From the NCBI GenBank assembly GCA_963822825.1, contig CAWGIW010000011.1, positions 124,001 to 188,000 on the forward strand: DNA of 64,000 bases, written 5' to 3'. The DNA comes from JAWWPY01 sp963822825. GTDB taxonomy: Bacteria; Actinomycetota; Actinomycetes; Streptosporangiales; Streptosporangiaceae. The notes beneath the pieces are model-generated. The model worked only from the letters and a program-made list of their open reading frames with translations. It was not told the DNA's origin and did no database searches. The position numbers were made by a program, and so were the translations under genes. This document shows, one piece after another, positions 38,528 through 47,499 of the stretch; positions within the stretch are counted from its first letter, which is position 1, and every line of letters starts with the position of its first letter.

Positions 38528-39241
38528 GTGACCACCACCGACCGTCCCGGCCGCATCATGGTCGTCGACGACGATGCCACACTGGCCGATGTCGTCGGGC
38601 GTTATCTGGTCCGCGACGGTCACCAGGTGGAGTGCTTCGGCGATGGCTACGAAGCGCTCCGCCGCATCGCGGACGAGCCACCGGACCTGGTGGTGCTGGA
38701 CCTCATGCTGCCTGGGATCGACGGCCTGGAGATATGCCGCAGGCTGCGCGCCCAGTGGCCCATCCCCGTGGTGATGCTGACCGCGCTGGGCGAGGAGACC
38801 GACCGGGTGGTCGGCTTCGAGACCGGGGCCGACGACTACGTGACCAAGCCGTTCAGCCCGCGCGAACTGGCGTTGCGGGTCAGGTCAGTGCTCCGCCGGG
38901 CCCGCGGGGGTGGCCTGCCCGACGCCCACTCGCTCGGTGTCGTCAAGGACGGCGACCTGGTCATCGACCTCGCGGCGCACGCGGCCACCCTCAACGGCAG
39001 CGCCCTGGCCCTCACGTCGAGGGAGTACGACCTGCTCGCGTTCCTCATGCAGCATCCGGGCCAGGCCTTCACCCGCGAGCAACTGCTCGGGCACGTGTGG
39101 AGCTGGACATTTGGTGACACGTCCACGGTCACCGTGCACATCCGGCGGCTCCGGGAGAAAATCGAGCCGGACCCAACAATGCCCAGGCGGCTCGTCACGG
39201 TCTGGGGCGTCGGCTACCGATACGAACCGGAGCACGCATGA
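38528..39241 (+). CDS. OmpR-family response regulator
   Basis: A 237-residue regulator. The receiver has IMVVDDDATLADVV, the phosphoacceptor LVVLDLMLPGIDG, VVMLTALGEE and YVTKPFSPREL. The winged helix has LTSREYDLLAFLMQHPGQAF and TVTVHIRRLREKIEPDP ending VWGVGYRYEP. The GTG at 38528 follows GGAGGG by 8 bases; an in-frame ATG at 38468 would add 20 residues. Its stop overlaps the kinase start (ATGA). Confidence 0.93.
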   Translation: MTTTDRPGRIMVVDDDATLADVVGRYLVRDGHQVECFGDGYEALRRIADEPPDLVVLDLMLPGIDGLEICRRLRAQWPIPVVMLTALGEETDRVVGFETGADDYVTKPFSPRELALRVRSVLRRARGGGLPDAHSLGVVKDGDLVIDLAAHAATLNGSALALTSREYDLLAFLMQHPGQAFTREQLLGHVWSWTFGDTSTVTVHIRRLREKIEPDPTMPRRLVTVWGVGYRYEPEHA

Positions 39242-40416
39242 CCGCGATCGCCCCCTCCGATCTGCTGCACGTTTCCGAGTGGTGTGCCTCGATCGCGGCC
39301 GTCACCTGCGCCATCGGGCTCGTCGCGCTGCGGATGCTGGCCGGCCGCACCATCGGCGCGATGCTCACCGTCGTCGCCATGGTCACGGTCGTCGCGTCAC
39401 TGGCCGGGGTCGGGGCCATCGCGCACCTGATGCTGGCCTCCCCCGGCGACCAGCAGGTCATGCTGGAACTCCTCGGGATCGCGGGCCTGGCCGGGTTCGC
39501 CGTGGCGTTTCTCGTCGGCCGGAAGATCAGCAAGTCCAGCCGGGTCCTCCTCGGCGCGGTACGGGACGTTGGCGAGACCGGTTTCTACGAGCCGCCGCGG
39601 GTGACGCTCCCGGCCGAACTCGCCGGGCTGTCCGACGGGCTCGCCGCCGCCCATGAGCGGCTCGCGCTGGCCCGCGACCGGGAGCGCGCCCTGGAGGCGA
39701 GCCGCCGGGAACTGGTCGCCTGGGTCAGCCACGACCTGCGCACCCCGCTCGCCGGGCTGCGCGCGATGGCCGAGGCGCTCGAGGACGGCATCGTCCGGGA
39801 CTACGAAACGGTGAGTACCTACCACACGCAGATGCGCCGCGAGGCGGACCGCCTGACGACCATGATCGACGACCTGTTCGAGCTGTCCCGCATCCACGCG
39901 GGTGCCCTGCGCCTGTCCCGCAGGCTGGTCGGCCTGGACGACCTGGTGGCCGAGGCGCTGGCCAGCACCGAGCCGCTGGCCCGGGTCAAGGGCGTCCGCC
40001 TGCATGGCTCGGCGGTCCGCGGCCTTCCGGTTCTGGTGGACGCCGACGAGTTCGGCCGCGCGCTCCGCAACCTGGTGACCAACGCGATCCGGCACACCCC
40101 CTCGGACGGCTTGGTGCAGGTGGAGGGCGAGGTCGAGCGGGGCATGGCCCGGGTGAGCGTGTCCGACGCCTGCGGCGGGATCGCCGCCGACGCCCTGCCG
40201 CGGGTGTTCGACGTGGCATTCCGCGGCGAGACCGCCCGCACGCCCGGTCAGGACGGCGGAGCCGGGCTCGGGCTGAGCATCGCCCGCGGCATCGTCGAGG
40301 CCCACGCCGGCCAGATCGCGGTCACGAACGCCGGCCCCGGCTGCCGGTTCGTCATACGGCTGCCGCTTGCCCACGCGCCGGAACCGGTGCGGCCGGCGTA
40401 CGCGCAGCGGGGCTGA
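39238..40416 (+). CDS. sensor histidine kinase
   Basis: A 392-residue membrane kinase. Two or three N-terminal helices (AAVTCAIGLVALRMLAG, MLTVVAMVTVVASLAGVGAI, LLGIAGLAGFAVAFLVG) lead to a short linker. The H-box is AWVSHDLRTPLAGLRAMAEAL, the N-box RALRNLVTNAIRHTPSDG, and the G-boxes VSDACGGIAADALPRVFDVAF and GAGLGLSIARGIVEAH. There is no large sensor domain, so it may sense membrane state. It pairs with the overlapping response regulator. Its 3' end overlaps the convergent epimerase gene by 65 bases. Confidence 0.93.
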   Translation: MTAIAPSDLLHVSEWCASIAAVTCAIGLVALRMLAGRTIGAMLTVVAMVTVVASLAGVGAIAHLMLASPGDQQVMLELLGIAGLAGFAVAFLVGRKISKSSRVLLGAVRDVGETGFYEPPRVTLPAELAGLSDGLAAAHERLALARDRERALEASRRELVAWVSHDLRTPLAGLRAMAEALEDGIVRDYETVSTYHTQMRREADRLTTMIDDLFELSRIHAGALRLSRRLVGLDDLVAEALASTEPLARVKGVRLHGSAVRGLPVLVDADEFGRALRNLVTNAIRHTPSDGLVQVEGEVERGMARVSVSDACGGIAADALPRVFDVAFRGETARTPGQDGGAGLGLSIARGIVEAHAGQIAVTNAGPGCRFVIRLPLAHAPEPVRPAYAQRG

Positions 40417-41476
40417 TCCGCGCGGCAGCGGCGGGATCCCGTAGCTTCGCCCGGGCGAATTCAGCCATCCCGGTGCCGAAGCTCACCTCGGCGCGGAAAC
40501 CGAGATCGCGCGCCGCGGCCGACGGGGAGGCCACGATGTGGCGCACGTCCCCGAGCCGGAACTTGCCGGTCACCACGGGCGGCGGCCCACCGAACGCCGT
40601 GGCGAGTGCCTCCGCCATCTGGCCGACCGTATGCGGATGCCCGCTCGCGACGTTGAACGCTCGCAGCGTGCCCAGGTCCCCGGCGTTGAGCGCGCTCATG
40701 TTCGCCCGGGCCACGTCGTGTACATGGACGAAATCGCGGCGCTGCCCACCGTCCTCGAAGACCTGGGGGGGCCGGCCGCCTTCCAGTGCGGAACGGAAGA
40801 TCGCGGCGACGCCGGAGTACGGGGTGTCGCGCGGCATTCTCGGCCCGTAGACATTGTGGTAGCGGAGCGCGACCGCCGAGCCCCCGGTCATCCGCGCCCA
40901 GGTGGCCGCCAGGTGTTCTTGGGCCACCTTGCTGGCCGCATAGGCGTTGCGGGGATCCAGCGGCGCCGACTCGGCCACCGTGGCGGTCGTGAGCTCCTCG
41001 CCGCAGCGCGGGCAGCGCGGCTCGAACTGGCCTGCCGACAGGTCGTCCGCGCTGCGGGGGGCAGGCCGCACCCGGCCATGCCGGCGGCAGTCGTAGGCGC
41101 CCTCCCCGTACACGACCATCGACGACGCCAGCACGAGGCGCTGGATGCCGCTCCGGCCCATGGCCTCAAGCAGCACGGCCGTGCCGGTGACGTTGACGTC
41201 GGCGTAGGCCGGCAGATCGGCCAGGTCGACGCCGAGCCCAACCAGTGCGGCCTGATGGCACACCGCGTCCGCGCCCTCGACCGCCCGGCTGACCACGGCG
41301 GGATCGCGGACGTCACCGACGGTCAGATCGAACCCGGGGGGGAGATAGTCAGGCGGCCCGTCGTGGACCGCCGGGGCCAGGGAGTCCAGCCCCTGCACCT
41401 CATGGCCAGCCGCCTGCAGGACGTCCACGATGTGCGAGCCGATGAAGCCGGCGGCCCCGGTCACGAGTATTCGCAT
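40352..41476 (-). CDS. NAD-dependent sugar epimerase/dehydratase (extended SDR with CxxC insert)
   Basis: A 374-residue extended SDR: MRILVTGAAGFIGSHIVD (NAD motif), VCHQAALVGLGVD, LVLASSMVVYGEGAYDC, catalytic YAASK in NAYAASKVAQEHLA, RYHNVYGPRMPRDTPYSG, RDFVHVHDVARAN. An insertion with FEPRCPRCGEEL after the YGEG segment is like that of dTDP-L-rhamnose 4-epimerase-type enzymes, so a nucleotide-rhamnose or related substrate is a fair guess. It is divergent from the glycosyltransferase pair. Confidence 0.88.
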   Translation of the reverse strand: MRILVTGAAGFIGSHIVDVLQAAGHEVQGLDSLAPAVHDGPPDYLPPGFDLTVGDVRDPAVVSRAVEGADAVCHQAALVGLGVDLADLPAYADVNVTGTAVLLEAMGRSGIQRLVLASSMVVYGEGAYDCRRHGRVRPAPRSADDLSAGQFEPRCPRCGEELTTATVAESAPLDPRNAYAASKVAQEHLAATWARMTGGSAVALRYHNVYGPRMPRDTPYSGVAAIFRSALEGGRPPQVFEDGGQRRDFVHVHDVARANMSALNAGDLGTLRAFNVASGHPHTVGQMAEALATAFGGPPPVVTGKFRLGDVRHIVASPSAAARDLGFRAEVSFGTGMAEFARAKLRDPAAAARISPAARTPAAPVPARGQAAAV

Positions 41477-41580
41477 ACGGCCAGCCAAACACGCCGCCGG
41501 CCTGCGGTGATTCGGCCCAGATAAACCGTCACAGCTCTGTAAGGGTCGACTTGGGCAGTTCATCGCTACTGTCGTGCGGC

Positions 41581-42231
41581 ATGGTGATCGATGTGGTTCT
41601 GCCGTGCCTGAACGAAGCTGAGGCGTTGCCGTGGGTGCTCTCGCGGATACCGGCTGGCTTCCACCCCATAGTGGCCGACAACGGCTCCACGGATACGTCG
41701 GCGGCCATCGCCGCCGACTTCGGCGCGACCGTGGTCCGGGTACCACAGCGAGGGTTCGGCGCCGCCTGCCACGCCGGGCTGCTGACCGCGACCAGCGAAG
41801 TCGTCTGCTTCATGGATGCCGATGCCTCGCTCGACCCCGGCGACCTGCCGCTGGTCGCTGACCCGATCCTGGCTGCGCAGGCCGACCTGGTGCTCGGCCG
41901 GCGGGTCGCCCGTGGCCTGCGCACCTGGCCGCTGCACGCCCGGCTCGGCAACAAAGTCCTGGCCGCACAGCTCCGCCGCCGCACCGGCGCGCGCGTGCGC
42001 GACCTGGGGCCGATGCGGGCGGCCCGCCGTGAGCCGCTGATGCGCCTCGGTCTCACCGACCGCCGGTTCGGTTATCCGCTGGAGATGGTGATGGCCGCCT
42101 CCACCGCGGGCTGGCGGATCCAGGAGACCAACGTGCCCTACCTCCCCCGGTCCGGACGGTCCAAGGTCACCGGCACAGTCGGAGGCACCGTCCGTACCGT
42201 GCGCGACATGCGGCGAGTACTGGCGTCATGA
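41581..42231 (+). CDS. glycosyltransferase family 2 protein
   Basis: A 216-residue GT-A enzyme: VIDVVLPCLNEAEALPWVLSRI, PIVADNGSTDTSAAIAADFGATVV, VVCFMDADASLDPGDL (DxD motif) and VLGRRVARGLRTWPLH. It is soluble and lacks the usual C-terminal membrane helices of dolichol-phosphate mannose synthases. The next gene starts in its stop codon (ATGA). The two probably act in one pathway with the neighbouring epimerase and methyltransferase. Confidence 0.9.
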   Translation: MVIDVVLPCLNEAEALPWVLSRIPAGFHPIVADNGSTDTSAAIAADFGATVVRVPQRGFGAACHAGLLTATSEVVCFMDADASLDPGDLPLVADPILAAQADLVLGRRVARGLRTWPLHARLGNKVLAAQLRRRTGARVRDLGPMRAARREPLMRLGLTDRRFGYPLEMVMAASTAGWRIQETNVPYLPRSGRSKVTGTVGGTVRTVRDMRRVLAS

Positions 42232-43007
42232 CCCGGCTCGCGGCGCAGCTCGTCGTCATCGCCAAGGCGCCCGTGCCGGGCCTGGTCAAGACCAGGCTCA
42301 CGCCGCCGTTCACCCCGCATGAGGCAGCCCGGCTGGCCGAGGCTGCGCTGGCTGACACCCTGGAGGCCGCGGCCCGTGCCCCGTTCGCCCGCCGTGTGCT
42401 GGCCCTGGCCGGCGCGTCCGCCGCGCTCCGCGGCCGGCGGGGGCTGGGGGGCCCCCCGCGCGCAGAATGGCTCCCTCCGGGCTTCGAGGTCACTGGCCAG
42501 CGCGGGCAGGGGCTCGATGAGCGGATCGCGGCCGCGTTCGACGACGCCTACGCGCGGCTGCCGGTCCCGGTCGTGCTGGTCGGGATGGATACCCCGCAGG
42601 TGACCCCCGGATTGCTGGAGCGGGTGACGCGCCCGCTGGCCCGCGGTGAGGCGGACGCGGTATTCGGCCCGGCCCGGGACGGCGGTTTCTGGCTGCTCGG
42701 CCTGCGCCGCCCCGATCCCAGCCTCATCCTGGGCGTTCCCATGTCGCAGACCCATACGGGCCGGGGTCAGCTCTCCCGTCTGCTCCGCGCCAGCCTGCGG
42801 GTACGGCTGGCTCCGGAGCTGATCGACGTGGACACCGCCGCCGACGCGGACGAGGTCGCTCGCCAGGCACCGGGCAGCCGGTTCGCCGCCACTCTGCTCG
42901 GCATCGCCGGTGAGCGGGATCTGGGCGGCCCGAACTCCCTGGATGATCCAGCCGTCCTGGAGACGGGCACGGCGCCGCTGGCCGGGGCTGGTTCCGCAGG
43001 GCGGTGA
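42228..43007 (+). CDS. DUF2064 / TIGR04282-type glycosyltransferase-like protein
   Basis: A 259-residue nucleotidyl/glycosyl-transferase fold: AQLVVIAKAPVPGLVKTRLTPPFTP, QRGQGLDERIAAAFDDAY, VVLVGMDTPQVTP, AVFGPARDGGFWLLGLRRPD and GVPMSQTHTG are the DUF2064 signature. Such proteins follow family 2 glycosyltransferases in many bacteria; the product is uncharacterised in actinomycetes. It is translationally coupled to the upstream gene. Confidence 0.88.
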   Translation: MTRLAAQLVVIAKAPVPGLVKTRLTPPFTPHEAARLAEAALADTLEAAARAPFARRVLALAGASAALRGRRGLGGPPRAEWLPPGFEVTGQRGQGLDERIAAAFDDAYARLPVPVVLVGMDTPQVTPGLLERVTRPLARGEADAVFGPARDGGFWLLGLRRPDPSLILGVPMSQTHTGRGQLSRLLRASLRVRLAPELIDVDTAADADEVARQAPGSRFAATLLGIAGERDLGGPNSLDDPAVLETGTAPLAGAGSAGR

Positions 43008-43094
43008 GGCGGGCGGCCAGGTGCGCCTGAGAACTCAGCCGCCGGGTCTCAGCCGTTGGGCCCGAGGCTGGCTGGCCAGCCCCAGCCGCCCGTC

Positions 43095-43358
43095 TCAGCC
43101 ATCGATCTGGGATGGTGCCAGCCTGCGAGCGCCCTGAGCGGCGGCCCGGTCCACAGCCGCCCTCACCACCGCGAACACCACCCCGTGCACCGCTGCGGCC
43201 AGCAGTATCTCTTTCCAGGACCGGTCGGGGTCAGTAGCTTCCGGAGCTTCGTCCTCACCCGCGACGAGCTTCCACGCCTGCTTGAAGAGAACTCCAGCGA
43301 TTGCTCCGCTGACCACACTGAGCCCGAGACTCAGCGCTTTGAAAGGCAGTTTCTTCAT
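43095..43358 (-). CDS. DUF4235 membrane protein, copy 1
   Basis: An 87-residue protein: KALSLGLSVVSGAIAGVLFKQAWKL (helix 1) and SWKEILLAAAVHGVVFAVVRAAVDRAAAQGARRL (helix 2). This is the DUF4235 family. It is the last gene of a three-gene operon; its ATG overlaps the DUF3618 stop. A paralogue lies at 54136-54427 in the same gene order. Role unknown, possibly membrane homeostasis under stress. Confidence 0.9.
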   Translation of the reverse strand: MKKLPFKALSLGLSVVSGAIAGVLFKQAWKLVAGEDEAPEATDPDRSWKEILLAAAVHGVVFAVVRAAVDRAAAQGARRLAPSQIDG

Positions 43359-43947
43359 CGCCGCTTGATCGCCCTGGTCAGCCAGATGCCGAGGAGCAGC
43401 ACCGCTCCCGCCGCCACCGCGTACGGAACGGGCCGCTGCCCCGCCGCGCGCGTGACCTGTGCGGTCTTGGTGCTCACTTGCTTCCTGAGAGTCCCCGTCT
43501 TGCTTGCGAGCTGGCCGGTGACGTCGCCGGTCTTGTCCGCGAGCTTGTCCTTGACGTCGCCGGTCTTGTCCGCGAGCTTGTCCTTGACGTCGCCGGTCTT
43601 GTCCGCGAGCTTGTCCTTGACGTCGCCGGTCTTGTCCGCGAGCTTGTCCTTGACGTCGCCGGTCTTGTCCGCGAGCTTGTCCTTGACGTCGCCGGTCTTG
43701 TCCGCGATCCGGTCCTTCACCTGGTTAACCTTGTCACGGGCCCGCGCGGGCACGTCCAGCTTCGCGGTGAGCGCCTCGACCGTTTCACCGAGGCGCTCGC
43801 GAGTGCGCTCGATGTCCTCGGCCAGGGCCTCTGGGTCACTCGGTATGGCGTCCCCGGCTCCCCCGGCGTCTGGGACGAGATGCCCGTATCAGCCAGAAAG
43901 CTCTCCGTCGTGGGCTTGCCGGTCTCGCTGATATGCCTGTCGGTCAT
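43355..43947 (-). CDS. DUF3618 protein with 11-residue repeats, copy 1 (one frameshift)
   Basis: About 197 residues. MTDRHISETGKPTTESFLAD starts it. After a one-base shift near 43845 comes the DUF3618 core (LAEDIERTRERLGETVEAL followed by KLDVPARARDKVNQVKDRIA). Next are repeats of KDKLADKTGDV, five identical at DNA level, a basic segment and one C-terminal membrane helix (PYAVAAGAVLLLGIWLTRA). The 11-residue amphipathic repeats look like group 3 LEA or apolipoprotein helices. The protein is probably tail-anchored with an amphipathic cytoplasmic rod. It is coupled by ATGA overlaps to both neighbours. Confidence 0.87.
43523..43687. repeat. 33-bp tandem repeat, five identical copies (in DUF3618 gene)
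   Basis: Five identical 33-bp units starting GTCGCCGGTCTTGTCC at 43523, 43556, 43589, 43622 and 43655, plus a degenerate sixth to about 43720. They encode the 11-residue unit KDKLADKTGDV. Perfect identity implies recent expansion or homogenisation. Confidence 0.95.
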
Positions 43948-44363
43948 CGGTGCGCCCTCTCCTTGATTTCTTCAACATCGGCTTTGACACTGTCTACGGT
44001 TTGCCGCGGCACCGGTGGCGTGGCCCGCCGCATCTGCCTGCGGCCCAGCGCCGCAAGCGTTCCCGCGATGGCGAACAGCGCGCCTGCGACGATCAGCGCG
44101 CTGCCCCACGCCGGCACCACCTTGGCCAGGGCCAAGATGGCCGCAGCAAGGATCGCGGCTATACCGTACAGCGCGAAGACACCGCCACTGCCGAACATTC
44201 CGGCGGCGAAGCCAAGGCGCTTGCCTTTTTGCGTCATTTCCAGCTCAGCCAGCCGCAGCTCCTCGTGCACCAGCCGCGAGACCTGCTCGGAAAGCTCCTT
44301 GGCGAGATCACCGATCGGGCGATCTTGATTCGCGGCCGCCACGCCACGCGTGCCCTCATCCAT
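43944..44363 (-). CDS. holin superfamily III-like (PF07332-type) membrane protein, copy 1
   Basis: A 139-residue protein. The N-terminal amphipathic helix region IGDLAKELSEQVSRLVHEELRLAELEMTQKGKRLG is followed by two membrane helices (GGVFALYGIAAILAAAILAL, WGSALIVAGALFAIAGTLAAL) and the charged tail DSVKADVEEIKERAHR. It is annotated in databases as phage holin family, but in actinomycetes it is a chromosomal envelope protein encoded with DUF3618 and DUF4235. ATG 44363 is used. Copy 2 is at 55015-55436. Confidence 0.88.
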   Translation of the reverse strand: MDEGTRGVAAANQDRPIGDLAKELSEQVSRLVHEELRLAELEMTQKGKRLGFAAGMFGSGGVFALYGIAAILAAAILALAKVVPAWGSALIVAGALFAIAGTLAALGRRQMRRATPPVPRQTVDSVKADVEEIKERAHR

Positions 44364-44865
44364 AGAAATCCGCTCCTCCGCCGATGGGTCGCCCCGATCG
44401 CTGTTCTTCGTAGGCCGCCCGACTACCCAGCGTTCGCATGATCTAACCAGAACGAGCCGCCGACCTGCCGCGGCCCGCAACTCGCCGCGCTTCGTGGGTG
44501 TGGCACGGAGCGTCGCTCGTCCCCGGCTGAAACGCCGGCGTCCTCCTCGCGGTGCTCGTCATCGCCAGCCTGGCCCTGACGCCCAGCCGGCCAGGGCGCT
44601 GGCCGTCGAGGTGGCGCTGGCGAGCCTGGTCTTCGGGGGTGCGTCGCTGCCATAGGATCCGGCGGTGGAATGTACTGGCTCGTTCCCAGGACCTTGCTGG
44701 GGTTCCTGGGCGCCGCCTGCAACGCCGGGGGTACTGCTCGTGGAGATCATCCGCCAGAGGCGCAAGGAGCGGGAGATACAGCGCAGTCCCTGGAAGCACC
44801 CAGCGGGCGCGGCCTCCCCGGCGCGCCGTAACCGCGGGGAAACATTCAGCGTGGACGATGGGGCG

Positions 44866-45684
44866 ATGGCGTCACGGCGGATCCGGATCGGCTGCGAGTT
44901 CACGTATGTGGCCGAGATCGACACGCCGGTGATCTTCCAGGTGCAGCCGGGCGAGTCCCCAACCATAGGCCTCCAGGGCGAGCAGTGGTCGTCCAAGCCA
45001 CCGATGGCGATCCGCGGCTATACCGATCTGTACGGCAACCCATGTGCCCGCGCGGTCCTCCCGTCTGGCCGGTCGAGCTTGGAGTGGGGCGCGGTGGCCA
45101 ACGTCCTGGATGCCACCGAGGATGCCGACGAGAGCGCACCGGAACGCGCACCCGATGCGCTGCCGGACAATACGTTGATCTACATCTTGCCCAGCCGCTA
45201 CTGCCTGCCCGACGTGCTCGCCGACGAGGCGTGGTCCCGCTTCGGGGGCCTTCTTCCCGGCTACGGTCGCGTCCAGTCGATCTGCGATTACGTCCACAGT
45301 CATCTCACGTTCCAGTACGGCAGCACGACCTCGCTGTCAACGGCCGCCGACGTCAACGAGGCCAGGCGCGGGGTCTGCCGTGACTTCACCCATCTGGCCA
45401 TCTCGTTCTGCCGGGCGCTCAACATTCCGGCCCGCTATGTCTTTGGGTACTTGCCCGACATGGACGTTCCGCCCGACCCCGCGCCCATGGACTTCGCGGC
45501 CTGGATGGAAGTCTGGCTCGGCGACCAGTGGTGGACCTTCGATCCCCGCAACAATATGCGCCGCAAGGGGCGCATCGTGATCGGCCGGGGCCGCGACGCG
45601 TCAGACGTGGCCATGGCGACGACCTTCGGCGGCCCGTTTCTCGAAAACATGGTGGTCCACGCCGAGGAGGAGGTGACCGGCTGA
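44866..45684 (+). CDS. transglutaminase-like protein, catalytic His position replaced
   Basis: A 272-residue transglutaminase-like protein: IRIGCEFTYVAEIDTPVIFQVQPG (N-terminal beta domain), RVQSICDYVHSHLTFQYGST, the cysteine motif RRGVCRDFTHLAISFCRAL, then MDFAAWMEVWLGDQWWTFDPRNN. Where most relatives have His in F-H-A-W the sequence is F-A-A-W, so the Cys-His-Asp triad is incomplete; activity is doubtful unless this subfamily uses another base. ATG 44866 gives the family start; GTG 44851 is possible. The next gene overlaps the stop. Confidence 0.87.
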   Translation: MASRRIRIGCEFTYVAEIDTPVIFQVQPGESPTIGLQGEQWSSKPPMAIRGYTDLYGNPCARAVLPSGRSSLEWGAVANVLDATEDADESAPERAPDALPDNTLIYILPSRYCLPDVLADEAWSRFGGLLPGYGRVQSICDYVHSHLTFQYGSTTSLSTAADVNEARRGVCRDFTHLAISFCRALNIPARYVFGYLPDMDVPPDPAPMDFAAWMEVWLGDQWWTFDPRNNMRRKGRIVIGRGRDASDVAMATTFGGPFLENMVVHAEEEVTG

Positions 45685-46628
45685 TGCTCGATTCCCAGCT
45701 GCTGAAGGCGCCTGTACTCGATCACCGCGGGCTGGATCTTGACGCCGCCGGGCGGGTTACCTACATCATCGACCAGAGCTTCCGCTACGACTACGATGCA
45801 CCGGTGAAGTCGCTGCGGCAGCGGCTGGTCATCGTGCCGCCCGCCCGCCATGGCAGCCAGTACCGGCGCGCGCACCTCCTGGAGGTCAACGGCGCCCGTG
45901 CCCGGCGCTCCCTGCACCGGGACGTACACGGCAACGTCGTCGCCTGGCTGCGCGCCGAACAGGTGGCACACACCGTCGAGTTCCGGCTTACCGCCGTGGT
46001 CGAGCGGGTGCGCGACGACGGGCCTCTCGTGCTTCCGGTGGAGGCGCTGCACAGCCCGGCTCTGCTCCGGCCGACCCGGCTCACCGCGGCCGACGGCCGG
46101 CTGCGTGACCTGGCCGGCGGTCTGGCCGGGAAGGCGGGCACGCCGCTCGAACGGGCGGCCCAGATCTGTGACCTTGTCCACGGCGCGATCACCTACGCCT
46201 GCGGCGTCACATCGATACGGACGACGGCGGCTCAGGCGCTGGCTGGGGGCCGGGGGGTCTGCCAGGACTCGGCGCACGTGATGCTGGCCGTGTGCCATCT
46301 CGTCGGGCTGCCCGCCCGCTACGTCTCGGGCCACCTGCTCGGCCAGGGGGGCACCCACGCCTGGGTTGAGGTCGTCGTGCCCCGGGCGCACGACGCGATC
46401 GCCGTGGCGTTCGACCCGTGCAACGGCTGCCGGGCGGGCAACGGCTACGTCACGGTCGCGACCGGCCGCGACTACTCTGACGTGGCGCCGACCTCGGGCT
46501 CCTACGTCGGCACGTCGCGCAGCCGTCTCACGACCGACCGCCGGGTCGGGGTTCTCGAAGCCGCCTTATCCGGCCCCCGGGCGCGAACCGTCACAACCCG
46601 ACGCCATTGTCGTCTCACCGGTCACTGA
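45684..46628 (+). CDS. transglutaminase-like cysteine protease-type protein, complete triad
   Basis: A 314-residue protein with the N-terminal beta domain (RVTYIIDQSFRYDYDAPVKSLRQRLVIVPP) and a complete transglutaminase-like core: GRGVCQDSAHVMLAVCHLVGLPARYVSG (Cys), GGTHAWVEVVVP (His), VAFDPCNGCRAGNGYVTVATGRDY (Asp). It overlaps the preceding gene at TGATG, forming a pair of one likely active and one possibly inactive partner. Substrates are unknown; relatives act as proteases or amidases. Confidence 0.9.
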   Translation: MLDSQLLKAPVLDHRGLDLDAAGRVTYIIDQSFRYDYDAPVKSLRQRLVIVPPARHGSQYRRAHLLEVNGARARRSLHRDVHGNVVAWLRAEQVAHTVEFRLTAVVERVRDDGPLVLPVEALHSPALLRPTRLTAADGRLRDLAGGLAGKAGTPLERAAQICDLVHGAITYACGVTSIRTTAAQALAGGRGVCQDSAHVMLAVCHLVGLPARYVSGHLLGQGGTHAWVEVVVPRAHDAIAVAFDPCNGCRAGNGYVTVATGRDYSDVAPTSGSYVGTSRSRLTTDRRVGVLEAALSGPRARTVTTRRHCRLTGH

Positions 46629-46872
46629 ACGACCGAAGGTCCCATCCGGCGCGGCCCGCTCGCGTGGCCCGGTGCCGGGCCAGCCGGTCTGCTCCAGTTG
46701 CTCTACCACGAGCCCGGCGACCGCGGTCATGCCCGCCAGATTCGAGCGCCGGCCCAGCCACCCGGCGCGCGGCCGCCACGCCCGTCTGCGGCGTGGCCGG
46801 AAGCAGGCCAGAATGATCCTGGGAGGAATGAAAACATGGTGGATTGGGACCGCTGCCGGGCGAACGCTGTAC

Positions 46873-47382
46873 TCAGCGTTTCCTGCGCGGGCGGGCGCGC
46901 TGCGGGCTGCGGGCCGCGGCTGGCTGGAAGGGGAGTGGCCGGTCATCGACGACCCGTTTCATCACGATGGTCGAGGTGAGCCGCTGCACGCCGGGCAAGG
47001 TGGCGAGCGCTTCGTCGCGCAGCGACGCATACCCGGGGAGATCTGTCGTGACGATGCGTAGCAGGTAATCGGGATCGCCGAACAGCCGCTCCGCGTGCCG
47101 GACCTCGGGGACAGCGGAGAGCGCCGCCTCGAAGTCGGAGATGGTGGCGGCGTCCTCCCAGCCCATCGTGACGCTGACGAGAACCTCGAACCCGAGGCCC
47201 ACCGCAGCCGGGTCAACCACGGCCCGGTACCCCCTGATCACCCCCGTTCGCTCCAGCTCGCGCAGCCGCCGGTGGCACGGCGCTGCGCTGAGCCGGACCC
47301 GCTCGGCGAGCTCGGCGACGGCCAGCCGACCTTCGACTTGAAGCTCAGCAAGGATCTGCCTGTCAATCGCGTCCACAAGCAT
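46873..47382 (-). CDS. Lrp/AsnC-family transcriptional regulator
   Basis: A 169-residue feast/famine regulator: IDRQILAELQVEGRLAVAELAERVRLSAAPCHRRLRELERTGVIRGYRAVVDPAAVGLGF (helix-turn-helix) and the RAM domain VPEVRHAERLFGDPDYLLRIVTTDLPGYASLRDEAL. It is divergent from the PQ-loop gene across 117 AT-rich bases, the usual layout for an Lrp protein controlling an amino-acid exporter. Confidence 0.92.
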   Translation of the reverse strand: MLVDAIDRQILAELQVEGRLAVAELAERVRLSAAPCHRRLRELERTGVIRGYRAVVDPAAVGLGFEVLVSVTMGWEDAATISDFEAALSAVPEVRHAERLFGDPDYLLRIVTTDLPGYASLRDEALATLPGVQRLTSTIVMKRVVDDRPLPFQPAAARSPQRARPRRKR

Positions 47383-47499
47383 GATTCTTGCACTTTAGAT
47401 CAACAATGGGCACAAACTTATAATAAATCGTGGCCAGAATTGGCGTATATTCGCCGATCACGCGGCCGCCGCTCCGTGGCCGGGAAAGGCGATCCACAA

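Noticed and set aside
43478..43966. Plus-strand repeat-containing frame (GLVRELVLDVA units)
   Set aside because: Exact complement of the DUF3618 11-residue repeat array, which has family motifs on the minus strand.
46629..46872. Short plus-strand ORFs between the transglutaminase and Lrp genes
   Set aside because: A GGAGG-ATG-like spot exists near 46828, but the frames run antisense into the Lrp gene and show no family features.
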